64,000 nt of DNA from Taxillus chinensis (Eukaryota > Streptophyta > Magnoliopsida > Santalales > Loranthaceae): NCBI GenBank assembly GCA_023512835.1, contig CM042090.1, positions 12,245,343-12,309,342 on the forward strand. The letters are read 5' to 3'. The notes beneath the pieces were generated by a model. It had not been told where the DNA came from, ran no database searches, and saw only the letters and a program-made list of their open reading frames with translations. Position 1 is the first letter of the stretch. Each line of letters begins with the position of its first letter. Shown piece after piece: positions 1 through 14,997 of this stretch. The translations under genes and the position numbers were made by a program.

Positions 1-2544
1 ATAAATAAAATACTTCAATTAAAAAAAACACTGTTGAAACAATAAATTTAAAACAAAAAATTACTAATAAAAATTTTAAACATAGCAACTCCAATATCCA
101 AACTATCTATATTAAATAATAAATGAAGTTATTAGTTTAGCTTTAAAAAAACATTGATGAAACAACAAATTTAAAACAAAAATCCAACGATAAAAAAACA
201 AAACGGAAATTAAAAATAGATGCAAGCCTAACATCCAAACAACTATTTTAAAATATATTTAATTCAGCTTCTTAGACATAATTTAGATTTATAATTTAAT
301 TATAGTAACACTCTATACTTATGTTTCTTTTAAAATTTAAACATGCTTGCATTAAATTTAAAAAAACGCACATGTTAAATGCAATTATGTTTAATAAAAA
401 AGATGAGTAATTAATTAGACAAAACATTTTTAAAAATTATAATTTGATGACAAAATAGAGCAATCAGGTAAACTATATGATTAAAAAAATATGTAAATTA
501 AATGCATATAATCATATGAATTAAAGATCGATGGATCGAAAGAGGAACAGAGTGGAGGTGAATGATGATGGATGGGGAAGAAAAGAGAAGGGATTGGGCG
601 TGGGGCTTTACAAGAAGGTGGACGTTTTCGATTGACACAAAGCATTTTGAAATTCAAATAAGGCCTCAACTATTATATATGGTCTATATCAGCCGAGGAC
701 ATAATAGTTAGCGAGAAAGCCCAGCCCACGATCGCGCTTTAAGCTCCATTGACAGTCATGCGTGTTGGATGGGCCTTTATTTTCGATCACTTTACAGGAC
801 TATACCATCCACCAGCGCGATCATGGTGTCCATAGCGAATCACTTGTCTTGTCTTTGCTGATTTTTTTCGTCAGTTTTTTCTAAAATTTTATTTTTTTAA
901 AATATAGAAAAAAAAAATTTAAAAATGATTACATCTTTCAAATAGGATTTAAAAATAAGGAATGAATACTGTTTTCTTATATTTAGTGATTATTTATTTT
1001 TTTAAAAAAAATCTTATAACTTTTCATATTTTATTTGACATATATAAATTTTGAATGACCGTAATAAATAGAATTAAGAGAAAAAAGTAATAAATATATA
1101 TATAATAATGATCATATATAGGAAAATGCTAGTCAGGTGAGGCGTGAGAGGAACTTTGATTTGGGTTGTTTGATTCATATCAATGTTTAATATTAAAGTG
1201 TCATTTAACCATGGAACTTAATTGTATCGTAGTAGATGAACATTTAAATGAAACTTTTACCTTGAACGTTAATCTCAAAATTGAATGGCCTAAAACAAAG
1301 CTAATTACTTTTAAACGACTGTGTTTACTACCATTTGATTATGATTGAATGTTACAATTCGCTGCTTTATTTAACTATTCATCAATTACAGTATTCGCTA
1401 TAGTATCCCCCCTATTACACTTAAATAAAATTGTGATATGTGTTGTTCGATCATGATTGAATGGTCGTGATTGCAATTGTGTCAATTGCACTCTCTTTTC
1501 CTTTAAGATTTTCACGTGTGTGTACGCGCACGTGCGTGATCATTTTTTTCTTTTATTTTTTTATCGATTAAAACACATGAGAGAGAATTATGGCCCTATT
1601 TGGCACATGGCGTTGAAAATATTTTTTTTCCAAAATTTAAATGATTGGGTTTCACATCAATTTAAAATGATTAAATTCATAATTCTATTTTGAAAATACA
1701 TATATTGTAGTTGTTTTTAATTTTCAAATCTAAATTCAATATTAGTGAGAGACTTAAATAATTTTTTATTTTTTTATTTTACTTTTCATCTACTTTATTA
1801 TCTAAGTCCACGATATATTATTTCTTAAATTTTTATAATACCCAAAATTTTAAAAACTTTTTTAAAACATATTTTCTCTCATACCAAATATAAATTATTT
1901 TTAAAATTTAAAACTCAACACGAACTTCAATAATAAAGAAACCAGAATACATATCAAACTATCTCATAAGTTATCTTATTTGATCAAACCTCTATCTAAC
2001 ATTGGAAGTTGGTGTAGTTTGAAAGGACTCTAAACTCTTTGCTGTAAATAAATGGTGAATTGAGACTTAACCTAAAAATATCATTGTTAAGTTTTTTTGT
2101 TTATTGCAATTGGAGGCATTCAAGTCACTGTATAAAAGTAGTTAATATTATTGTTTTAATCATATCAGAGCATTGACATTGGATTCATTAAAATAATATT
2201 ATAATATGAAAAAGATAATATATGAGAAAAATAAAATCAAGAGAGATGGAAAATAAAATATTAAAAAATAATTTAATGAACGTAAATGATTATTCAAATT
2301 TCAAAAATCTCAAAAATTTAGTGTAGTGCATAATTTCAAATTTTGTCATTTGAAGAGCTTAATATAACTATATTTCTCATACATTCATTACATTTTACAT
2401 TTAGATATAGTAATAGCTGATTCAATGCCAATTTTCTTAGATAGCGAACATGTCACTAGTATTACTAGTTTCCATGAAACATTCAACTTATATTTAGAAA
2501 CTTGAAAGCATGAACATATTAATTAACATAAAGGATTTTTACTA

Positions 2545-2562
2545 ACACACACACACACACAC
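2545..2562. repeat. (AC)n microsatellite
   Basis: Nine AC units in AT-rich sequence. Confidence 0.9.
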
Positions 2563-4043
2563 ATATTATAGAAATGATTTTCTTAAGTGGATGATTATTG
2601 TTTGTTTGAAAGGGCATATATGATAATGAGGATAACTTTGTAAAGGATTACAGAATGAGTTGATGTATGTCCAAGATGAACTTTGAATTAGCCACCATTT
2701 CTTCATTCATACAACGTGTGTGTAACATTTTGATAGTTATTCTAGTTAGTGACAATATAGCATGGTAATTTGTGTTAGATAAGTTTAGGATTAAGTTTTA
2801 CAATATAATATGATAATTTCCATTAAATAAGATTAGGTTTAAGTTTATTAAGTACAATTTTCAAGTGATCTATCCGACTATAAAAACATAAACTCACATG
2901 ATTCTAACATATTATGGCCCATAAAAAACTGGCGTTAATTTATAAAATTATACACGAAGCACTTAAGAATTTGAGTATTTTGAAAGATATAATTAAATAT
3001 TTATCACAAATCAATACTTTGATGACAACATGTGCGTGTTACATATGAATCATATCATATGGTTCATATGTTAATAATTTCAAAATTATTTTCTCCAATA
3101 ATATTATATTTTTAAAGAATATAATCAGGTTTAACTTAAAAAAAAGTTTGGCTTGTTAATTGTTTTAAGAATTAAAATCTCAACATATTTTTAAATTTGT
3201 GAGTCTAATAGGCCAGTGTCTAATAATATTTTATTCAATAGTTTAACAAGTAAGCCCAACAAACTTATATAACATTAATTTGCTTAACAATATTTTTAAT
3301 TTATATTATTAACATATTATATTAACATATTAATATTAAATTTAAGGATTTGATGATAAAAGATGAGAGAAATTTAACTTAAATTGCTTGTTTATTTTTA
3401 CCTTATCCTTTCCAAAGGACTGATGGATATAACATGTCATGGCAATGAAGGGTGAAACCTAATTCTTGAGTACGTTTTGTATATATTGAAAACGCATGTA
3501 TAGAGCTTCTAAGATTGAAGTGTGAACTTGAACATATATCAAGAAGAAAGTTTCCATGGGACTACATGTCTACCAAGACTAAAGTTTTCCTTCAAGCTTT
3601 GATAATTTCTTGCTATATAATTTGAACTATATATGTATGAAATTAGGAATCTTGAAATATTAATGAGCCATTTGGTATGTATTTTAATTTTTATATTATA
3701 TATTTTAATATTTTATTAGAGTTCCTACTGATTTTTAATTTTAAGAAAAATTTATATTTGACGGGAGAAATAATATGTTTTTTTCTTTAAATATTTTTTA
3801 AAATTTAAGTTTCATAAAAAAACTAAAAACAATATGGTGGGCTTATTGAAAAAGTAAAAAAAATGAGACTCCGATCACAATTTAATTTAAGTTTTTTAAA
3901 AAAATAGGAAAAATAATTTTTAAAAACATATTACATCCTATTTGAAAACATTTAATAAAATAATTATTTTAATTAGTACGTGACCGACGCTTTTTGAATT
4001 GGAAAGCAAAAACCTACTTGAATTTGAGTGTACCAAACTAGTA

Positions 4044-4150
4044 GTGGTGGGTGGGGGATATAAGCTCCCAAAACACCTTTTAAATTCCGGTTACTTTTTC
4101 CTTTGGCTGGCAAGTGGTGGGTGGGGGATATAAGCCCTCAAAACACCTTT
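4044..4150. repeat. Two-copy direct repeat, 37 bp, period 70 bp
   Basis: GTGGTGGGTGGGGGATATAA followed by a CTC-AAAACACCTTT block occurs at 4044-4080 and again at 4114-4150, differing by about two bases. It lies in AT-rich sequence with no gene nearby. Confidence 0.85.
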
Positions 4151-5790
4151 CAGTGGAGAGAGCATATGCCCCAATTTTATGGTCCATTTTGGGTGATGGA
4201 ATGGTGAGTTATTCTATGCAGACAGAACTTTTGTATGCAGGTCTCTCTTGGCATTGTTAACAGTTAACACTAAAGATTGAAGAAGGATAAGGCAAAGTTT
4301 TCTCCAAAGCCGTAAGCATATGCTTTTTAACCTATGAAAGGACCGGAAAATGTTCACTATAGAAGAACCTGCGGTTCAATATTCGGATTCATGATGAATT
4401 CATATAATATACCATTTCTGAATTCAAACACGCCCACAAATGTAGATGCGTTTATATCCGTTTGTGTATGTATTGGTTTCATAGGAAGAAAAGTAGGTAA
4501 TAGGATAGCATAGTTTACACGCATGTTGCAGTGGCATGCATCAAAAGAGAAGACCCCACATGTCGCGCACAACAAATTGGCAAATATAAAATGTTGGAGG
4601 ACTTTGCTTGACGCATCATCATGCCTTCCAGCGGCCACGGTTTTATGACCCTCTCTTCCTTTTAGAGCATTCTAAAATTTAGCAAAAAAATCATTCTCCA
4701 CTCAATCTCATGGTCGATCGACGTTGATAGAGGCGGAGTTGTGGGCAGTGCTCCCGTGTCGTCCTCGTCATTGTCATCGGCCGGATTGTTCTTCTCCTCC
4801 TTGCCGCGTATCCCGGATCGTCCTCCTCCTACGTTGTCATCGTCGATCTGTACGTGGGTACGGGGATCCTCCAACTCGATTTAGTGGGAAGCATGCATGC
4901 AGTGTGAGGCAGGCACCGACAATATGGGTTGTAACAAGTAAAATTAATATTTTATTAAAATAATTAATAAATTTTATGTGTCTGTTATTTGAAATCATAA
5001 AAAGTAATTGCTAAATTTTATAGAACTGTGTCTTTTTCAACTAAAATTTAATTAAACTTAATTGAGTGAAGTGTGAATGCTGAAATTATGGACTTACGGT
5101 GCATGAACATGCAAAGTCTACTTCTCCCACAGTCACGTCACCAGCTCGCATTTCTCTTCTTATAGTTTAAAATTATTGCCACAGAAGGGAGATGAATATA
5201 ACAAAATAGTATTGACTATCGAAAGAACCAAAGCGTACTTGTGTATCAAACTTCAAATCAGGGCCACCATCTTGGACCCAAACATTATTTTCATGTGATT
5301 TTTAGCTTGGTTTGAAGATCCGATCGAGATGTCACTTCGATTCCCGCTGAATGTAGCCTGACACTTTTTGCTTTGTAAGTCCTGTGCTAGATTCAATGTA
5401 GTGCGTCCGGAAAACGAGCGGCACGATCCAGCACAAGCTTGAACTCTCTAATTTAATAAGCTCAGCACGTTCAACATTTTCTTGATTTCTTTTTTGTGTT
5501 GAGTCGATTTCTTAATTTGTTTTTAAGTAAATTATATTTATTGTTTAAAAAATATTAATAATTTTTTTTATAAAAATATGATTATTTTTTTAATACTTAC
5601 TAATATTAAATTATAATATTTATATATAAGTTTATCAAGTTATAATGACATGGGCACTAAGTTATTAACTAACAAATAAATAATATATTAATTAACAAAA
5701 ATAATAGCATTTAATTTTAGTAATATTAGATATTAATATAAATTTTATATATCGCTGAAATATATTATTAATATATTACGTAACAAGTAA

Positions 5791-5822
<32 letters not shown>

Positions 5823-7096
5823 CATACAATAATTCTTAATTGAGTTAGCTAGACAAACTTTAAATAAGCTCAAACTCTGGTTGAATTTAATCAAAGAGTA
5901 TCAAGCCAACTATCAAGTATGTTAACTCATTTATAGGCCTAACTGCATATAAGGAAAAAGACTCTCCTACCATCCAACCGACAACTCTAGGTTATTAAAA
6001 ATTATTTCATTGGTCTTTATAATTAATAAGCATATTAATTATATGTGTTATTAATTATATCTTAGTTAACTTGTTTTTTTTTCAGTACAAGAATAAAAAA
6101 ATCTTATTTGCAAACAATATGGCCCATATAGTACGTACTTAAATAAAATAATATTAATTAATGAACATGCATTCTTTCACAAATATTAACACTTTCAAAT
6201 TTAGTTCAACTTATTAAAAAAGCTTATTAAACCAATACTTGCATATTCATTTTGGTTCAACTGTTACCATGCACACATGTGAATTACTTTATAGATTTTT
6301 GACCAATTGTATGTTGAAACAAGTTCATAAATGCCACTATAAAACATTTGACCAAATTAACTAAGTTATTGAAAGTATGTGGGTAAGTTGTTTCACTTTT
6401 TTAACTTGAGAAGACACAAGTTACAAGAATAAGTATATTCAAAATGTTATAATATGACGAATTCAAAATTGTGACATACAGAAAAATTTATACCTTAGTT
6501 AAGTCTAGATCGTTCCTATTTAGGTGTTAGAACTTTTGATATACTAGGTTTTTTGCTGGTTTGAAACACATGGGGGAGTTGCGTTTTACCTCCTCGGCAG
6601 AAAGGGGATCATATATGGACCTAAATTCGGTGCTATTTTAGTATTTCATCGAGTTTGTTTCAAAAATATGTATTTTTTTCCTTTAATTTGCAATTTAATT
6701 ATATATGTATCATAAAAAACAAATATAAATATATTTTGACATATTTTCACCATTCATTCACGGCACCAATCGGCAATCCGTAAAAGAAAACCCAGTGTTT
6801 GATTAAGTCGCGTTCGTCATCATGGCATCACACTCCTTTTCAAAGCTAGCGTGCGTACACAAACAAAATATTGTGTTATAATATCAACCGGTGAGATCTC
6901 TTTTTAATGGTTTTAAAATAGTTTCGGAATAGACTAATGATCGAAGTAATATAATATCTAATTATAATTAAATAAAAATATAAAATTAATGAAAACAAAT
7001 TCAAAAATTAAATTAGAAAATATTATGGTCTTAATTAAATATTTATTTAAAACAAATTCATCAAACAATCCAATCCCTCTTGATATCGCTGGGGGA

Positions 7097-7179
7097 TCAT
7101 ATGTATCCTATCCATCCAGAAATCGCCAACCACAAGTCCACAAAACATGCACATGTCATCATATGTATCCTATCCATCC
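7097..7179. repeat. Two-copy 21-bp direct repeat
   Basis: TCATATGTATCCTATCCATC is repeated exactly at 7097 and 7159, period 62. A nearby CATGCACATGTCATCAT motif also occurs twice (about 7146 and 7230). Confidence 0.8.
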
Positions 7180-9579
7180 TCAAGCGTACGAGTCATAAGT
7201 AACGGGGACGGACCGACTTAACATTGTCCATGCACATGTCATCATTAAAAACCTCGACGGTCGGACCCAATGACAAGTGGAAAAACAAAAACCGTGAAAG
7301 TTGACTGACCCAACAACGCGCGTGTCAGAGTTTATAGGCACCTTGATTCAAAAGCAACGAGGCTACTACTAAATACTACTAATGGCTTGTAATTGTAAAT
7401 TATCAAAACATCGACCAACCAATCACGTACGTTTTACAGTAGAAGTCTCAAAAGAAAAGATAACGTAGAAAGAAAGAAAAAAACTTTTTTGGATAAAATA
7501 TTAATTGAATTTAAATCCAAACAGTAACACCCGGAAATTTAAATTTGGATTAATAATTTTGTGATCTAAATCTTAAAATTATTAATTTTTGACCATGTAA
7601 AACAACCTTAGTTATAATAAATTTAGTAAAATCGATAGTTTAGATATACGTACGTTATGACCACTAATTAGCTTTAGTGTATCTCAATATTTTCCTTTAG
7701 TGGCGTTTTCAGGAATAGCTGGTTCGTTTTTTTTCATTTCATCATAAATACAAATATTCACATATTTGTCGGTTTATCCGCCTATATATATATATAATAA
7801 AATTAAAGAAAAGTATGATTTTATGGTCAAAATAGGAAACAAAAGCAAAGTCGTTTAACACGTGAACTTAGTTAATTGAGAAAACTAATCAAAGGTCTTC
7901 GCTTTTCACTTCAGTGCACACAAGCGTTCATGCTTAGACTTCAAATTTCACTATACTTGTACTAGTCATTAATTACCAACGTATATTTATATCATAAAAC
8001 TGTTGAAGTTGGAGGCAAAATTTAGGTTTTGTGTCACATCACGGTTAGACTTCAAATTTCATCCCACTTTTGAGAACTTAGGTAAAAAAAATGCTTTTAA
8101 ATTTATAACACTACCTTCATGTATTTTTCTCCTGTCTCTCCGCTCTCCACTCCAACAAGGCAACAACAAGATATATATATGCACATCAACTTTTGGTGAA
8201 ACCGAAATTGATGGCAAATCTCTCAATTAGATAAGTAGTAAGTACTCCATTAAATACATGCATACTAATATACATACACTGCTGTTTTGTTGAAATAACA
8301 TTTATTTTGTTTTCCTTAAAATACTAGTTGAACATTTTATAAATGTTTTTAAATTGTTTTTCCCGTCGAGAAAAGGCGTGCCGTCAATCTGTCATCATGG
8401 TTCATGATAGATAGGACGGACGGCGACGGTACTCTGAGGGACCACTCACGTCACCGCCGCTGGCGTACTAGTACTACTATATATAAAAATATATATAAAA
8501 ATATATATATATTAAAAAAATGATACTGACTATTGATCCTTCTTCGATCTTCTTCCTTAGCCGGTAGTACGAGTTTGCTGGCGGAGGGCGACCACGCCTA
8601 CCCCATTGAGTGATAGGCGACCCCCCACACAGTCCATAAAAGGAAACACGTCCGTGCCCAGCCACACGGCTCTCCATGAATCCTTTCCTCTTTTGTCGTG
8701 GACCACGTTGTCCTGGCGCACGCCTGCCCTGTTTTTCTTGCCTACCAACCAATCATCATAAATATTAAAGCGACAATACACGGTAGATACCAATCAGCTA
8801 ACCAAATTATTAAGCTGTGTTTACGACACGAATTGAATGAGGAGTTGCCTACGTACGCTCCTTGGCGCGTCGTCGTCCACAGTGTTTACAGCGCCGTGAA
8901 TGATGGTGTTGGAGTTTAGTTAAACGCACTGACGCAGGCCGTCATAGTTTACATAAAATTTATTTATTTTTTCTTTTCTTTGGTCTGTTTTGTCCGGGTA
9001 GTTACGTGTTTAGATTTAATTTGTTTTATAAATAAATATTTATGTAATTCATTTTGCGGTATTTTTATAAAATTGCGAGTAATTTGAGGATTATGATATT
9101 TTTTTATTTTTTTCTGATGAATTGATAAACTAACAGGTCATTACGATTATTTAAAAATTACCTAATTCCCCAATTGTACTTATCATTACCCTTGTTTTAT
9201 TTCCTTAATCTTTTTTGAAATAAAAATAAATACTATATATATATAAATGTTTTAGTGGAATAAAACAAAATTGATATATATATATAAGATATGGTATTCA
9301 TACTGCTCTATCTCTGCACCGCCTTGCCTTCTATGTGGTCGAATGTTCCGCGATTGGAGCAGTATTTCCAACAAAAAAAAAACTGATGACTTCTCTGCTT
9401 CAAACTTGAACTCTTGCAATACCATGAATTTCACTTCTCGAAATCTACATGAATTTAACTCAATGTTTGAGTACTCTTCAAAGTTGATTAATTTTTTATT
9501 ATTCAACAAGTTTTCTCAATGTATTAGTTCTTCTAATCAGGTGAATTTTTTACATACCTAAATATATTATTATTTACTT

Positions 9580-10395
9580 AGATCCCGTGAAAGAAAAGAA
9601 ACAATCTTGAAAAAAATATAATAACAGGTTTAATACCTATTGTATTGATTGAGGGTTTATATAAAAATTATAAGTTGATGGAAATTACATGCTGTTACAG
9701 TGATTCAAATTGGATAAATATCAGCTCAATTCAAAATTCAAAACAAAGATAAATACGTGATAGATAGATGGACAATAGGCTATGTCTTGGGTTGTTGCTT
9801 GATCTTTGGATTTAGACTTAATTATCATTCTAATATATTCCCGTAAATCTATTATGTGAGCAAAGCACACATAACCTAATCCTTTAGTAAACACATCAGC
9901 TAGTTGAACAACAGATTAACAATTTTCTTACTTTTAAAATAAAAGTTAACCTCGATATGCTTTGTCGGAGCGGGGAAGACAAGATTCGAAGCAAGAACAA
10001 TGGCTCCACTATAATCACACCAAATAATGGGAATAGTGGAAGCGAAAATATGTAAATGTTCAAATAACATGCAAATCTAGTAAATTTTAGCTGTAATTAT
10101 GGCTAATGCATGATATTAAGCCTGTGTATTGGATTTAGTATAACGGATTGCTTCTTAGCTGACCATGAAATAACAGAGGAACCAAAGAAATTTGTATAAC
10201 CAGTGTGGATCTTTGATCATTGGGATACCTAGCTCAATGGCATTACACAAAGGCTAAGGATTATAGGTACCTTTAATATACCATAAGTCGAGATTAATTG
10301 TGCCCTTTAAGTACTGCAGGTCATGTTTTGTAGCAGCCAAATGAGATAAGGCTGATGCATATGTTCGCAAAGTTGATAGACCGAAAAGAAAATGT
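9580..10395 (-). mobile_element. Ty1/copia 3' end: RNase H and probable LTR remnant
   Basis: On the minus strand, with stops and shifts: a HMHQ region followed by INLGLWYIKGTYN-like decay, FGSSVISWSAKKQSV (copia RNase H signature), EYHALAIITAKIYW-like, WCDYSGAIVLASNLVF, TKHIEV and QLADVFTKGL. These run in the order of copia RNase H. Downstream (9580-9740) lies LTR-like sequence with TATATAAACCCTCAATCAAT. The LTR borders were not fixed. Confidence 0.8.
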
Positions 10396-10453
10396 CAAGC
10401 CTAGTTAGCATGTAATATTATAGAGAATCTACAATCTGCCAATATTTAGTGAC

Positions 10454-10568
10454 TAATTAGTCTTTGTTCAAGATTTTTAAGCAATTGTAATTAGTCTTTT
10501 TTCAAGATTTTTTAAGCAACTGTAATTTCAAGCAATTGTAATTAGTCTTTTTTCAAGATTTTCAAAGT
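10454..10568. repeat. Short tandem repeat, about 35-bp unit
   Basis: Three imperfect copies of a unit built on AATTAGTCTTTTTTCAAGAT plus TTTTTAAGCAATTGT, with a partial unit between copies two and three. AT-rich, no coding. Confidence 0.75.
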
Positions 10569-13500
10569 ATTATAAATTATTAAAAATGTAAAATTAAACT
10601 ATCGATTATAGCCATTAGAAATAACCATTATAAGGTAAATTATCTACTTTAATAATAACTAATTAACTATTATTGACGTCGAAAAAGTAACCATTAGAAT
10701 AATTCCCTTAATTATAATTCTAACGGCTCTTTCTCGTGATTATTTTTTTAGCTTGTTGAATATTATATAATTATTGATATATTATCAAAAGAAAAACAAG
10801 AAACTAAATAACATATATAAACTATATATGAACTATAGTTCATAAATATAATTGTACTATATATATCATAACTAATATTATATAAACTATAACACTATAT
10901 TATTTGTTAATAGTATATACATTAAATATATGATTAATAATATAGTTTATACAATCCAGGGAATTGAGCCAAACTTACACAATAACCAAGTTGAGTTAAA
11001 CCGAACTTGCATAATAACCGAGCGAAGCTTATACAATAACAAACAATTTGTCGAGCAAATTGTCAAATGTGTTGTAATTAGAATATTTATTTAAATTAAA
11101 TTTCGTATTCTAAATTTTGAAAATAAATTCGGTTTGATAAAAGAAATAATGTATTGTAAAAAATATTTTTTAAAATATTAATTCTTACATAATTTAATAA
11201 AAAATAAAATATGATAAGTCTTGACAATAATATAAAGTAAATAAAGAAAATTATTTTAAAAAAATTAAATTAAGACTTAAAATAAAATAAATTTAAATAT
11301 TAAAATAAAAAAAACTTAATTTTATTTTTGAAAGTAATTATTTTATTCATAAAATAAATATACTAAACTCCCTTTATTGAATTTTATTTTAAAACATAAT
11401 CATATTTGAAATTATTTTAACCAAATATGTCCTTATCGTCTACAACGAATTTGTTTTTTTAATAAAAAAAGTTTCATTTAGCCAAAATTTCTGAAATTCT
11501 ATTATATGTATTTAAATTTATTAATTTTAAAATTCATTCGTTGAATGTTTTGTTAAAAAAACATTTCTTTTAAAAATGGCATTTCATCTATCCTATCACG
11601 TAAATAGCAGAGTAGATATAAGGTTCTGTTTTTTTAAAAAAAGTACTCGTCGTTTGACATGAGAGAAAATTTGACTGGGGTTGCAGTCTCTAGATTCTAT
11701 GGCAGGTAAAGGATCCAAGCAAGCGCAGAGAGGTTGCACTGTTTTAACGTACGACGCGACAGACAGGACCACCTTGCTCCCTTCATAAATGGATTGGTGC
11801 TGGTGAACCGTCACAGTGAGCCGTGACACTTCGGACTAAACACAAACAATTATTAATCAAAACAACAATTTTTAAATCAATAATTCAATAAAATATATCG
11901 CGCCCCGGGATGTGTGAAGGCACGTGGAGACATTTTGGTTGCTCATGACTCATGAGTGAAGTCGCGTAGTACCAATTTTGACGTCTCAGGGCTTATTTGG
12001 GATTTAATTAGGTTATTTTTTATTTTTTAAAATATAATTATTTTAAAAATATTTATAAGTTCAAACATTTTTTATAACTCATAAATAATTTAAATTTATT
12101 AAATTTATTATTTTATTTTTAAAAATAATATTATACTGACTAGCAATTTGTAAACAAATGTTTAGTTCTCACCAATTTGTTAAAAGCCACAACCACAGGA
12201 AGTGAGAGTGGCATAAAGCAAGATCAATAGTTTTCTTTAGTTTTCCTTAACTGGAGCAAATGTAGGCAAGGGGCAAACCAGAGGCGCCAGGAGGGAGCTC
12301 CCTTTACCTGACACTTACAGCCAAGACTGCGCGCCCACAGAGGTGCAAGCACCGGTGTGTTGGGTACCGACAGGTGCAAGGACACCCATACTCCAGGGAA
12401 TTCTCCCGGTGAAAAGCCTAGTTGTGGGGGTGAAAGGCCCAGTGCCTTATTGGGGCGCCGAGAACCAAGCCCCGTCGGAATCCGCAAGGGAAAGAGCCGG
12501 CATCCACCAACACTACCGAGGCTCCAGAGGCGTGTCCCTTATGAGGACAGGCGAGAACAAAAAAATCACCCATATTATTTTTGATTTTAAAAATATGTGA
12601 TTGAAAACTATTTTGTTAAATTAAATATAATTTTTTGTTTGAAAATTATTTTCTATCTTGGGAGAGGGGAGGGAGTGAAAATAATTTTACAAAAGCAAAA
12701 ACATATATTTTCTGTTTTTTTAATTTAAAAAAGACTTAATTTTGAAAACTAAAATAAAAAAATAAATATTTTATGTATTTAAAAATAAAAAACTGTTTTT
12801 AAATACTGATATCAAATATACCCCAAAGGAATTCAAAATCTGACAACGATAATTGTTATAATACTAATAAAATAAAATAAAAATTAAAATTTTTTCCTTA
12901 ATTAAAATCATTAAACATTGTTAATATATGCATTTAATGAAAAAAATAATTAAACGTTGCGTACGTTTGTTTTTTAAAAATAAATCATGAATCGAAGACT
13001 TGATAAAAAAAATTGTTCCATTTTTTTAAATAAAAGAACAGTTTAGGCGTAGCATGTGTTTACTGTTGCCTATAGGTCAGAGACTCAGAGATGCTTCTTT
13101 TTAATGACCCGTAAATTTGTATATACTCATTTATTTTAAAAATAATATACATATATAAATAAAAAATTCTACTATAATATATCAATATATTTAAAAAAAT
13201 ATGTTTGGGTTGATCTGAACAAATATGTCCAAGTTTTTTTACCCAAAATATGATAACAATTACTAATCCTGTATTTAGTTTTTTTTATACATCTTTTTTG
13301 TATTAATTTAAACTTCTCAAATTAGGGTAAATATCGCTACATTTTAATTTCTAGAGTTGTTTTTATTCTGATCGAGTTTATGCGTTGCAGCCTTGCAGGG
13401 AGAATTATTTTATTGCAATATCTCATCCTAATTGTTTACAATGAAAATGTAACTTATGCGATTGTACAGAAGATACTACATATTATACAAAATAATAAAT

Positions 13501-14997
13501 CGAAGTCATATTAATTGCTTTTTAGATTTCAGGTATTCTACAGTATTATAAGAAACATATTTGACTTAAATCATATAATATAATAATAGTTAATTTATAG
13601 CCAATAGTAACATTTTTATATCTTGATTTGATTAGTGGAGAATTTATAACAATAAATATTTTTATTAAGGTATTTATAACCTATCTACCAATAAATTATT
13701 TTCTTTAATGGAGAAGAAAACATGTGCTTTTCATTATAAAGAATGTTTTCTTATTTATTTTTGAAATCTTGTAAGATATATACATTGAAGGGGAGTGAGC
13801 TACTATAAACCGTAGACTCTACATAGATTTCTTAACAATTAAGAAATCACACTCTAAAATGTTAATGTCAAAGGTTTATATGAGAGATAAATAGACCAAG
13901 GTCAAATTTTTATGGATCACCTTACTCAAATATTTTGTTTGCAATATAAATAAATATGTGAAAGACAAATTGAATGAACATTAAAAACAGATTGTCATTA
14001 ACTTCAAAGTTGATTATTGTGTTAAAATGATAACTTAACACTCTATCACAACAACCACGAACAATGACACAAAACTATGAAGGTAACAACTCTAACGCTT
14101 CCTACAATTGTCTCACACATACATCTATTGCTTTATGTTCCTATGTATACATATACATTAAGAACAAAAAGGAAACAACTAACAACATCTATATAGTAAG
14201 AGAATCTTAGCATTAATTGAAACTTGGTAGCTTCAAACATCTTATAAATTCCTCAAGCTTTCTTTTCATTAATATGCAATTAATTAGCTCAACACAATAT
14301 CAGAGTATCCACGAATGTCGATATTAAGATTTCTTTCCTTCCTTGTATCAGAGATAACTTCATCTTCACATAGCTTCCATGCATAGACTTCAACAACTTC
14401 AATAGTTAACCGTAAACCACTTTGAACACAAATTACTACAATATGAGTAATAATAATTTGATTTAAGTTACTTCGAGATAACGATCTTTGATTCAAACTC
14501 CTTAAGGCTAAGCTACTTCCATTTAACCTTACTTCAAGTTGAACTCCACATCTCAAATCGAACTCTTCATGTATTGAGTAATTTTGATATGAACCACTTC
14601 AAGATATTGAAGTTTTGTCTCGAACCGAACTCTCCGATTCGTATTACTTTAACATTAAGCTCATCGAGAAGCAATTCCTATCTCGAACATTTTCGTGATA
14701 TGAAATAAAGCACTTCTTGAATCAAAGTTTTATATCTAATTAAAGTCTTTAGTCTTGAAACAAAATATTTATGTAATACTTCGAGATATAAACTCTCATT
14801 TCGAATTGAAGTAAGTCAGTTCGATACAATGAATTAAAACTCATATTGAACATCCATCACTTAGAGATTTTATTAAAAACTTGAGTTTTTCAAATAAGTT
14901 CTTTGATACTTATGTATTTTTTTATATTTCGAATAAAGATTTTCTAAAAACTATTAATATGTCCTCATAAATTCTTCAGTTATTTATTGAAGCTCAT
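10569..14997. other. Intergenic DNA, no gene recognised
   Basis: Very AT-rich to 11.6 kb. A short mixed stretch is at 11.65-11.97 kb, then the GC-rich block noted separately. From 14.3 to 14.9 kb the sequence is rich in TCGAA/TTCGAG-like words, perhaps a decayed repeat next to the gypsy LTR. Confidence 0.5.
12230..12560. other. Isolated GC-rich block of unknown origin
   Basis: A block of about 330 bp, well above 50% G+C, inside AT-rich DNA. Open frames of 75-87 codons on both strands overlap it, but none resembles a known protein. The AT-rich flanks carry rough inverted ends (GGCTTATTTGGGATTTA near 11990 and the complement of ATCAAATATACCCC near 12820). This suggests cargo inside a decayed MITE-like element, or a fragment of a retroelement LTR or organelle DNA. 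Confidence 0.4.

Larger units (their letters stand above)
1..9579. other. AT-rich intergenic DNA, no gene recognised
   Basis: All open frames are short (under 100 codons) and of biased composition, with no recognisable domain. The slightly GC-richer stretches at 4640-4900, 7190-7330 and 8380-8930 contain overlapping small frames on both strands, but nothing I can name. Confidence 0.6.
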
